Assembly (NCBI GenBank): GCA_910585255.1
Contig: CAJUEI010000148.1
Location: 1-9,685 of the forward strand
Origin: an uncultured Lachnospiraceae bacterium
Lineage (GTDB): Bacteria; Bacillota; Clostridia; Lachnospirales; Lachnospiraceae
Direction: 5' to 3'
DNA: 9,685 nucleotides
A program made the position numbers and the translations under genes. Under the pieces are notes generated by a model. That model ran no database searches, had not been told where the DNA came from, and saw only the letters and a program-made list of their open reading frames with translations. Below, in pieces: positions 1-5,598 of the stretch. How positions within the stretch are numbered: position 1 is the stretch's first letter; every line of letters starts with the position of its first letter.

Positions 1-8
1 GTATTGTT

Positions 9-1229
9 ATGACAGATAAAAGAAAAGATAGTCGTGGGAGAAATCTTAAAACAGGGGAATATTATGATTCAAAAAATAAACGGTATATGTTTCGAAAGAT
101 GATTGATGGGGAACGCATTACAATTACGGCTTCTGATTTAATAGAATTACGGAGGCAGGAAAATGATTTATTATGCAGGATTGATCGAGGGAATAAATTC
201 AATACTAGAGATGCTAAAATGACATTGAACGCTTATTTTGACTTTTGGATGGAAACATTTGCAAAGAGTGGTAGAAAAGCCACAACTTGCACGAATTATA
301 AATCATATTATAATACTTATATTAAAAATACTATTGGAAAAAAGCAGATTGCAAAGATTACAAAAGCAGATTGCCAAAGAATTATAAATGAAATGATCCA
401 AAATGGTAAGAAGCACTCTACTATGTCAAATTTGAAAAGTTGCTTAAATATTGTTTTTGAATGTGCTTTAGATGATGATATAATCATTAAGAATCCTGCA
501 AAAAATTTACAAGTGCCACGGACAGAGAGCAAGAAGAGAACTGCTATAGAGCAGCGGCAGATTGATTTATTTATGAATTATGTAAAGAATAGCAAACGAT
601 ATTCATATAGTTATCCAGTATTTGTTGTTTTGTTTAATTTAGGTATAAGGATTGGGGAAATGGCAGCTTTAACTTGGGAAGATGTGGATTTTAAAGAGAA
701 TACCATAACTATAAATAAAACCGTGAATAGATATAGAAAAGTGGATTATGGATTTACTATAGCAGTAGCTTCTCCTAAAAGTAAAACCTCTATCCGTAGT
801 GTTGTAATGAATAATGCAGTGAAAAAGACACTTTTGAAACTGAAAATGCAGAATGAAACATCTGTTGTTAAGCTGCCTTATGTGGATGATTCTGGAAATA
901 TTAGAGGGTATTTATCTAATTTTGTATTTATCAATAGATATGGAAATGTTTGGAATGAACCGGGATTTCGGGAATTAATAAGAAGAATTATAGAGCAGTA
1001 TAATAAAGAAGCAGAAGAAAATCATATAGAAAAGATTGAAAATTTTTGTCCTCATATGGTTCGGCATACATACACAAGTCTTGCCTATTCTGCTGGAGCA
1101 GATGTAAAAATTGTTAGTCAGAATCTTGGACATGCGTCCACATCTGTGACATTAGATACATATACACATCTGACAGAGGATAAAAAGCGGGAACAAGAAG
1201 AAGTTGCAAAAACAGTAAATATCTCATAA
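9..1229 (+). CDS. Tyrosine recombinase (integrase) of a mobile element, Tn916/phage type
   Basis: This 406-residue protein is a site-specific tyrosine recombinase that would integrate and excise a conjugative element or prophage. The N-terminal part (about 1-60, with KDSRGRNLKTGEY) resembles the small arm-type DNA-binding domain of Tn916-class integrases. A SAM-like core-binding domain follows at about 70-165, and the catalytic domain spans about 175-395. The catalytic set appears complete: Arg214 in GIRIGE, a Lys at 257 or 259, His349 and Arg352 in HMVRHT, His375 in LGHAS and nucleophile Tyr385 in DTYTHL. Length matches Tn916 Int (about 405 residues). The start is the ATG at 9; only eight upstream bases are visible, so its ribosome binding site and a longer form cannot be judged. 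Codons are more A/T-rich than in the genes downstream, consistent with horizontal transfer. No excisionase or other element gene is in view. Confidence 0.93.
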   Translation: MTDKRKDSRGRNLKTGEYYDSKNKRYMFRKMIDGERITITASDLIELRRQENDLLCRIDRGNKFNTRDAKMTLNAYFDFWMETFAKSGRKATTCTNYKSYYNTYIKNTIGKKQIAKITKADCQRIINEMIQNGKKHSTMSNLKSCLNIVFECALDDDIIIKNPAKNLQVPRTESKKRTAIEQRQIDLFMNYVKNSKRYSYSYPVFVVLFNLGIRIGEMAALTWEDVDFKENTITINKTVNRYRKVDYGFTIAVASPKSKTSIRSVVMNNAVKKTLLKLKMQNETSVVKLPYVDDSGNIRGYLSNFVFINRYGNVWNEPGFRELIRRIIEQYNKEAEENHIEKIENFCPHMVRHTYTSLAYSAGADVKIVSQNLGHASTSVTLDTYTHLTEDKKREQEEVAKTVNIS

Positions 1230-1233
1230 AAGA

Positions 1234-1253
1234 TTGTGACAATTTTGTGACAA
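1234..1253. repeat. Tandem 9-base dyads after the integrase, candidate arm-type sites
   Basis: TTGTGACAA occurs at 1234-1242 and again at 1245-1253, an 11-base period or about one helical turn. Each copy is itself an inverted repeat around a central G (TTGT-G-ACAA). The pair starts five bases after the integrase stop codon. Short direct repeats at this position are commonly arm-type binding sites for the integrase near one end of an element. That function is inferred from position; the repeat itself is seen directly. Confidence 0.5.
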
Positions 1254-1377
1254 ATTCGAGAAAAAAGACGGAAAAAGATAAATCATAATAAAAGCAGCAG
1301 AAATAGAAACTGTGTTAAAAAAGCAGTAATAATACAAGATAAAATAAGACAAACATACATTCGTAAAGAAAAAATAC
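1254..1377. other. A/T-rich spacer, probable junction between mobile element and chromosome
   Basis: No gene, clear terminator or known repeat is visible here. The stretch is very A/T-rich and lies between the integrase 3' end and the ffh promoter. The end of the element, and hence an attL or attR core, should fall in or near it if the integrase belongs to an integrated element. The core cannot be identified without the other end of the element or an empty site. Confidence 0.35.
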
Positions 1378-1406
1378 TTGACAGCAGGAAGGAAATCGGG
1401 TATGAT
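1378..1406 (+). promoter_or_regulatory. Sigma-A promoter of ffh
   Basis: A perfect -35 TTGACA (1378-1383) is separated by 17 bases from a -10 TATGAT (1401-1406, five of six consensus bases). An A-rich stretch lies just upstream. Transcription would start near 1413. The ribosome binding site AGGAGG (1424-1429) and ffh ATG (1439) follow closely, leaving a leader of only about 25 bases with no room for an attenuator. Confidence 0.85.
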
Positions 1407-1438
1407 AGCAGAGGTGCTTGTAAAGGAGGGCAATTTTT

Positions 1439-2782
1439 ATGGCATTTGAGAGCTTATCCGATAAATTACAAAATATTTTTAAAAATTTAAAGGGAAAAGG
1501 CCGTTTGTCGGAGGCCGATGTAAAGGCAGCTTTAAAAGAAGTGAAAATGGCTCTTTTAGAAGCCGATGTTAATTTTAAAGTTGTAAAGCAATTTATCGGT
1601 GCCGTACAAGAGCGTGCCATTGGACAGGATGTGCAGAACAGTCTTACACCAGGACAGATGGTGATTAAGATTGTAAATGAAGAGATGGTAAAGCTGATGG
1701 GGTCGGAGACGACAGAGATTCAGCTAAAACCGGCTAATGAAGTGACTGTAATTATGATGGCTGGTCTGCAGGGAGCAGGAAAGACTACTACAACGGCAAA
1801 GATAGCAGGAAAGTTAAAACAGAAGGGCAGAAAGCCGCTGTTGGTGGCATGTGATGTATATCGTCCTGCTGCAATTCAGCAGCTGCAGATCAATGGGGAA
1901 AAGCAGGGAGTTCCTGTGTTTACCATGGGAGATAAGAACAGACCTTCTAATATTGCAAAGGCTTCGATTGAACATGCAGCAAAGAACGGATTTAATGTGG
2001 TAATTCTAGATACCGCAGGACGGCTTCATATTGATGAAGATATGATGCAGGAGCTGATTGAGATTAAAGAGTCGGTGGAAGTCAATCAGACTTTATTGAT
2101 TGTAGATGCAATGACCGGACAGGATGCGGTAAATGTTGCTTCTATGTTTCAGGAGAAAGTTGGAATTGACGGTGTGATCTTAACGAAAATGGACGGGGAT
2201 ACCAGAGGCGGTGCCGCACTTTCGATTAAGGCAGTAACAGGAAAACCGATTCTTTATATTGGTATGGGAGAGAAACTTTCGGATTTAGAGCAGTTCTATC
2301 CGGATCGAATGGCTTCTCGAATTCTTGGAATGGGCGATGTCCTGACTCTGATTGAAAAGGCAGAGGCAGCGGTGGATATGGACAAAGCAAAAGAGATGGA
2401 GAAGAAGCTGAAAAAAGCAGAGTTTGGGTTTGACGACTATCTTGAGAGTATGAATCAGATGAAAAAGATGGGTGGAATTCAAGATTTGCTTAGTATGATA
2501 CCGGGGCTGGGGAATCAGGTAAAAGATATTGATATTGATGAGAGACAGATGGATCGAATTGAGGCAATGATTTTATCGATGACGCCGCAGGAACGGGCAA
2601 ATCCAGATCTATTAAATCCTTCCAGAAAAAAGCGGATTGCAAACGGAGCCGGTGTGGAATTGGCAGAGGTCAATCGGCTGGTGAAACAGTTTGAACAGAG
2701 CAGAAAAATGATGAAACAGATGTCCGGTATGATGGGCAAAGGCGGAAAAAAAGGACGTTTTAAACTTCCTTTTGGATTATAA
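1439..2782 (+). CDS. ffh: Signal recognition particle protein Ffh (SRP54)
   Basis: Ffh is the GTPase of the bacterial signal recognition particle. With the SRP RNA it binds signal sequences emerging from ribosomes and delivers the complex to FtsY at the membrane. The 447 residues show the N-terminal helical bundle (about 1-85), then the G domain with the P-loop GLQGAGKT (109-116), DVYRPAA (139-145), DTAGR (191-195), TKMDG (249-253) and GMGE (275-278). The methionine-rich M domain begins near 325 and includes the SRP RNA-binding motif SRKKRIANGAG (395-405) and a Met/Lys-rich tail. Length is normal for the family and AGGAGG lies 9 bases before the ATG. The gene has its own promoter and leads into rpsP after 79 bases. 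Its usual upstream partner ylxM is absent; an integrase sits there instead. Confidence 0.98.
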   Translation: MAFESLSDKLQNIFKNLKGKGRLSEADVKAALKEVKMALLEADVNFKVVKQFIGAVQERAIGQDVQNSLTPGQMVIKIVNEEMVKLMGSETTEIQLKPANEVTVIMMAGLQGAGKTTTTAKIAGKLKQKGRKPLLVACDVYRPAAIQQLQINGEKQGVPVFTMGDKNRPSNIAKASIEHAAKNGFNVVILDTAGRLHIDEDMMQELIEIKESVEVNQTLLIVDAMTGQDAVNVASMFQEKVGIDGVILTKMDGDTRGGAALSIKAVTGKPILYIGMGEKLSDLEQFYPDRMASRILGMGDVLTLIEKAEAAVDMDKAKEMEKKLKKAEFGFDDYLESMNQMKKMGGIQDLLSMIPGLGNQVKDIDIDERQMDRIEAMILSMTPQERANPDLLNPSRKKRIANGAGVELAEVNRLVKQFEQSRKMMKQMSGMMGKGGKKGRFKLPFGL

Positions 2783-2861
2783 AAAGATTAAGGATAAAAA
2801 GAAAGGAAAAGCTATTGAGAAGAATATAGTAGAATATATTTTTAGTAGCAGGAAATGAAAA

Positions 2862-3107
2862 ATGGCAGTTAAAATGAGATTGAGAAGAATGGGACAGAAA
2901 AAAGCACCTTTTTACAGAATTGTTGTAGCAGATTCTAGATCTCCAAGAGATGGAAGATTTATTGCTGAGGTTGGATATTATGATCCGACAAAAGAACCAA
3001 CTGTAATTAAGTTTAATGAAGAAGAGACAAAGAAGTGGTTGTCTAACGGTGCACAGCCAACCGAAGTGGTTTCAAAACTCTTAAAAGTTGCTGGAATTGA
3101 AAAATAG
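2862..3107 (+). CDS. rpsP: 30S ribosomal protein S16
   Basis: S16 is a small subunit protein that binds 16S rRNA and is needed for 30S assembly. The 81-residue product begins [26 protein letters not shown], the characteristic S16 N-terminus, and continues with [12 protein letters not shown] (about 32-43), so family and start are clear. Length is typical. The ribosome binding site is modest (AGGAA near 2850-2854). The 79-base gap after ffh is A/T-rich; I found no convincing promoter or terminator in it, so co-transcription with ffh is likely. khpA follows 29 bases downstream. Confidence 0.98.
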   Translation: MAVKMRLRRMGQKKAPFYRIVVADSRSPRDGRFIAEVGYYDPTKEPTVIKFNEEETKKWLSNGAQPTEVVSKLLKVAGIEK

Positions 3108-3136
3108 CTTGGATTGACTGACGGAGGTAGAAGTGC

Positions 3137-3367
3137 ATGAAGGAATTGGTGGAAATTATTGCAAAGGCACTCGTGGATTATCCGGATGAGGTTGTTGTTA
3201 CAGAGACTGAGAATGAAAAGGGAATTCTTTTAGAACTCAGGGTTGCATCTGCCGATATGGGAAAGGTCATCGGTAAGCAGGGACGTATTGCTAAGGCAAT
3301 CCGCTCTGTGGTAAAAGCGGCAGCTACCAAAGACGATAAAAAGATAACTGTAGAAATTGTTCAGTAA
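3137..3367 (+). CDS. khpA: KH-domain RNA-binding protein KhpA
   Basis: KhpA is a single-KH-domain RNA-binding protein that, in Firmicutes, pairs with KhpB (Jag/EloR) and acts as an RNA chaperone affecting cell elongation and division. The 76-residue protein consists of one type II KH domain. The RNA-binding loop is seen as GKVIGKQGRIAKAIR (42-56) with the GxxG core GKQG at 46-49. A strong GGAGG (3123-3127) precedes the ATG by 9 bases. It follows rpsP, the standard position for this gene (UPF0109/YlqC). A structured segment and an intrinsic terminator follow its stop, so it probably ends the ffh-rpsP-khpA transcript, at least partly. Confidence 0.95.
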   Translation: MKELVEIIAKALVDYPDEVVVTETENEKGILLELRVASADMGKVIGKQGRIAKAIRSVVKAAATKDDKKITVEIVQ

Positions 3368-3376
3368 ATAGAAATC

Positions 3377-3456
3377 GGGCAGGGAGGGTTACTTTCTCTG
3401 CTCGCGGTACCGGGCGTCCGTCAGCTCTGCTGACATGGCTTCTTTGGGCGACCGTG
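3377..3456 (+). ncRNA. Candidate structured RNA between khpA and rimM
   Basis: This G/C-rich block in an A/T-rich intergenic gap folds on paper into adjoining helices. Helix H1 pairs 3377-3388 with 3392-3403: twelve consecutive pairs, four of them G-U, with a three-base loop. P1 pairs 3404-3408 (GCGGT) with 3451-3455 (ACCGT). P2 pairs 3415-3419 (CGTCC) with 3446-3450 (GGGCG). P3 pairs 3420-3425 (GTCAGC) with 3429-3434 (GCTGAC) around loop TCT. Unpaired ACCGGG (3409-3414) and ATGGCTTCTTT (3435-3445) remain as bulges, which is where a ligand-binding or conserved core would be expected. A terminator follows 12 bases later. It may be the leader of the rimM-trmD transcript (riboswitch or protein-binding leader), a 3' UTR element of khpA or a small RNA. 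I do not recognise it as a known family. The pairing is seen; function is inference. Confidence 0.5.
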
Positions 3457-3464
3457 TATATATA

Positions 3465-3495
3465 AAGACCAGCTCGTATTGGGCTGGTTTTTGTT
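3465..3495 (+). terminator. Rho-independent terminator upstream of rimM
   Basis: ACCAGCTC (3468-3475) pairs with GGGCTGGT (3481-3488) around a five-base loop, with one G-U pair, and runs straight into a T-rich tract (TTTTTTGTT, 3487-3495 region). The A-rich 5' flank can extend the stem. It would end transcripts coming from khpA or from the structured segment upstream. GGGCTGGT could instead pair with GTCAGCTC at 3420-3427 (eight pairs, three G-U), which would disrupt both P3 and the terminator, so regulated readthrough is conceivable. Confidence 0.8.
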
Positions 3496-3541
3496 GTAGA
3501 AAAAAGTGGTTGAACAAAGGCAAAGTTTTTGTTTGGTGTAG

Positions 3542-3547
3542 TATAAT
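3542..3547 (+). promoter_or_regulatory. Possible -10 element upstream of rimM
   Basis: A perfect TATAAT stands 19 bases before the rimM ATG. No good -35 lies 16-18 bases upstream: GGCAAA is at the 17-base position, and the better TTGAAC (3510-3515) is 26 bases away. Transcription would begin near 3554, almost on the AGGAGG (3556-3561). A promoter is expected after the terminator, but this evidence is weak. Confidence 0.35.
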
Positions 3548-3566
3548 AGTTGGTTAGGAGGAGAAA

Positions 3567-4127
3567 ATGGAGCAGTTACTTCGGATTGGAATTATTAGTT
3601 CCCCTCATGGGATTCGCGGAGAAGTGAAAGTATTTCCTACAACAGATGATGTACAGCGTTTTAAAGAGTTAAAGCAGGTATTGCTGGCAACAGAATCCGA
3701 TTTAGAAAGTGGAGAGAATAAAAAGGAGATACAAGCTGAGCAAAAAAAAGGAATTGAATTAGAGATTGAGGGAGTAAAATTTTTTAAACAATTTGTGATT
3801 TTAAAATTTAAGAGGATTGATGATAGAAATCAGGTAGAGTCCTATCGTGGAAAAGATCTGCTGATCACACGGGATCAGGCAGTTGCTTTGGAGGAAGGGG
3901 AGTATTTTATAGCTGATTTGATTGGAATGGAGGTTCGGTCGGATCAGGGAGAGGTACTGGGAATACTTTCTGATGTACTGCAGACAGGGGCAAATGATGT
4001 CTATATGGTAAAGCGGGAAGGAAAAAAGGATTTATTAATTCCGGCAATTAAACAGTGCATTTTAAGAACCGATTTGGCAGAAAATTGTATGATCGTTCAT
4101 CTTTTGGATGGATTATTAGATTTATAG
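3567..4127 (+). CDS. rimM: 16S rRNA processing / ribosome maturation factor RimM
   Basis: RimM binds S19 and assists maturation of the 30S head. The 186-residue protein shows the N-terminal barrel signature [22 protein letters not shown] (about 6-27) and the C-terminal PRC-barrel, from about 110 ([13 protein letters not shown]) to [12 protein letters not shown] (about 154-165). The segment at about 43-70 ([20 protein letters not shown]) is a charged, low-complexity loop that makes the protein slightly longer than the usual 165-180 residues. A strong AGGAGG (3556-3561) fixes the start. trmD begins 20 bases downstream, the standard rimM-trmD pairing. It is the first gene after the intergenic terminator, so its expression may depend on readthrough or on a weak local promoter. 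Confidence 0.97.
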   Translation: MEQLLRIGIISSPHGIRGEVKVFPTTDDVQRFKELKQVLLATESDLESGENKKEIQAEQKKGIELEIEGVKFFKQFVILKFKRIDDRNQVESYRGKDLLITRDQAVALEEGEYFIADLIGMEVRSDQGEVLGILSDVLQTGANDVYMVKREGKKDLLIPAIKQCILRTDLAENCMIVHLLDGLLDL

Positions 4128-4147
4128 AAGATAAAGGTTGTGGAAAT

Positions 4148-4912
4148 ATGAATTTTTATATTTTAACGTTGTTTCCAGATATGGTGATGCAGGGACTAAA
4201 TACCAGTATTATTGGACGGGCAGTGGAGCGGGGGTGTATTTCGATAGAGGCAGTGGATATTCGGAAGTATTCGGAGGACAAGCATTTCCGGGTGGATGAC
4301 TATCCTTATGGGGGAGGTGCTGGAATGGTGATGCAGGCTGCTCCGGTCTATCGGGCATATCAGGATTTAAAAGAGCGAATTCATAAAGAGCGAATTCGTG
4401 TGGTCTATATGACACCTCAGGGGAGTGTGCTTTCTCAGAACATGGCACAGGAGTTTTCAAAAGAGGAAGAATTAGTATTTTTATGCGGGCACTATGAGGG
4501 AATTGATGAGAGGGTTTTGGAGCTGATTGTAACGGATTATCTTTCGATTGGGGATTATGTTTTGACGGGAGGAGAGCTTCCGGCTATGGTAACGATAGAT
4601 GTGATTTCCAGACTGGTGCCGGGAGTGTTAAGTAATGCAGCTTCTGCTGAATTTGAATCGTTTCATGATAATCTGCTGGAGTATCCGCAGTATACCAGAC
4701 CAGAGGAGTATATGGGAAAACGTGTACCAGAAGTGCTGCTTTCCGGGCATCATGCCAATATAGAAAAGTGGCGGAGGGAACAGGCAATTATTCGTACATT
4801 AGAACGGCGTCCTGATCTTTTTGAGAGGGCAAATCTTACAGAAAAAGAGCAGGTATTTTTAGAAGAATTAAAGGGGAAGCGAAAAGGGATGGTAGAAAAA
4901 GAGATACATTAG
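4148..4912 (+). CDS. trmD: tRNA (guanine37-N1)-methyltransferase TrmD
   Basis: TrmD transfers a methyl group from S-adenosylmethionine to N1 of G37 next to the anticodon, preventing +1 frameshifting. It is a dimeric SPOUT enzyme with a trefoil knot. The start at 4148 gives 254 residues beginning MNFYILTLFPDM, the normal N-terminus. The frame is open further upstream to an ATG at 4055, but that lies inside rimM. Motifs are DDYPYGGGAGMVM (50-62), MTPQGSVLSQNMA (88-100), LCGHYEGIDERV (112-123), SIGDYVLTGGELPAMV (133-148) and the YTRP and RRPDL segments (182-185, 220-224). In the SAEFESF segment (167-173), Glu170 stands where the E. coli enzyme has Asp169. The ribosome binding site is weak (AAAGG, about 10 bases upstream), suggesting coupling to rimM. 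Residues 75-84 are an in-frame duplication (KERIH-KERIR). Confidence 0.97.
   Translation: MNFYILTLFPDMVMQGLNTSIIGRAVERGCISIEAVDIRKYSEDKHFRVDDYPYGGGAGMVMQAAPVYRAYQDLKERIHKERIRVVYMTPQGSVLSQNMAQEFSKEEELVFLCGHYEGIDERVLELIVTDYLSIGDYVLTGGELPAMVTIDVISRLVPGVLSNAASAEFESFHDNLLEYPQYTRPEEYMGKRVPEVLLSGHHANIEKWRREQAIIRTLERRPDLFERANLTEKEQVFLEELKGKRKGMVEKEIH
4370..4399 (+). repeat. 15-base in-frame tandem duplication inside trmD
   Basis: Two adjacent 15-base units, 4370-4384 and 4385-4399, differ only near their last positions (AAAGAGCGAATTC followed by AT or GT). They encode KERIH then KERIR in the linker before the first knot strand of TrmD, a region of variable length in the family. The near identity at DNA level points to a recent slippage duplication. 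Confidence 0.75.
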
Positions 4913-4924
4913 GAGGAAAGGGAT

Positions 4925-5554
4925 ATGGCAGAGGGTATCAATGTGTTTACACAGAGCAGTATACGAATGGAAAGAGAACAAGTGATTTATTTTGATCCGT
5001 TTCGAATTAATCAGGAATTTCAAGATGCTGACCTTATTTTTATTACACATAATCATTATGATCATTTTTCTTTGGAAGATATTGGGAGAGTTGCAAAAAA
5101 GGATACAAAAATTGTATTGCCGGAAAAGATGAGAAAGGACACAAAGAGATTGAATTTTTCGGAGGAAAATATTTTTTATGTAAAGCCGGAGCAGCAGTAT
5201 CAGATTGGGGAGATTTCGGTTGCAACGGTTCCTAGTTATAATATTATAAAACCGTTTCATCCGAAAAGCTGCGGATGGGTCGGATATATTTTGACCATAC
5301 AGGGTGTGCGGTATTATATTGCCGGGGATACAGATTTGACACAGGAGATAAAGGAAGTAGAATGTGAAGTGGCATTTCTGCCGATTGGAGGAATTTATAC
5401 TATGAATTATAAAAAGGCAGCGGAATTGGCAAATATTATTCAGCCGAAAGTGGTAATTCCGGTGCATTATGGGAGTATTATTGGGAGGAAGGAGGACGGG
5501 ATTCGGTTTCGGGAATTACTTGGAGCCGGAATTCAGTGTCAGTTGTATATCTGA
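4925..5554 (+). CDS. Metallo-beta-lactamase-fold metal-dependent hydrolase (YtkL/UPF0173-like)
   Basis: This 209-residue cytoplasmic protein has the metallo-beta-lactamase fold. Visible metal-ligand motifs are THNHYDH (41-47, giving His42, His44, Asp46 and His47), AGDTD (133-137, with Asp135) and IPVHYG (178-183, with His181). The segment KPFHPKSCGWVGYIL (109-123) is typical of small MBL proteins related to UPF0173 and L-ascorbate-lactonase-like enzymes. There is no signal peptide or extra domain. AGGAGG (4911-4916) overlaps the trmD stop codon and sits 8 bases before the ATG, so the gene is co-transcribed with trmD. The substrate cannot be told from sequence. Location beside a phospholipid-synthesis-type gene is not enough to assign a pathway. 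Confidence 0.88.
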   Translation: MAEGINVFTQSSIRMEREQVIYFDPFRINQEFQDADLIFITHNHYDHFSLEDIGRVAKKDTKIVLPEKMRKDTKRLNFSEENIFYVKPEQQYQIGEISVATVPSYNIIKPFHPKSCGWVGYILTIQGVRYYIAGDTDLTQEIKEVECEVAFLPIGGIYTMNYKKAAELANIIQPKVVIPVHYGSIIGRKEDGIRFRELLGAGIQCQLYI

Positions 5555-5598
5555 CGGAAAAGGAGCAGTAATTGGAGTTTCGAAAGAGAGTGTAAAAA

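Noticed and set aside
2815..2840. TTGAGA and TATATT between ffh and rpsP as a promoter
   Set aside because: The spacing is only 14 bases, too short for sigma-A.
3404..3415. T-box-like GGTACCGCG on the - strand
   Set aside because: GGTACC is palindromic so the match is easily fortuitous, no specifier stem is evident, and no - strand gene lies downstream.
3435..3557. 40-codon frame (ATG at 3435) through the khpA-rimM gap
   Set aside because: No ribosome binding site precedes it, it runs through the RNA helices and the terminator, and its Trp/Cys-rich product looks random.
4055..4147. Upstream in-frame extension of trmD
   Set aside because: It overlaps rimM by more than 70 bases, and the family N-terminus starts at the ATG at 4148.
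4868..5467. 199-codon open frame on the - strand opposite the hydrolase gene
   Set aside because: It lies entirely over a gene with clear metal-binding motifs, has a composition typical of antisense frames in this codon bias, and resembles no family.
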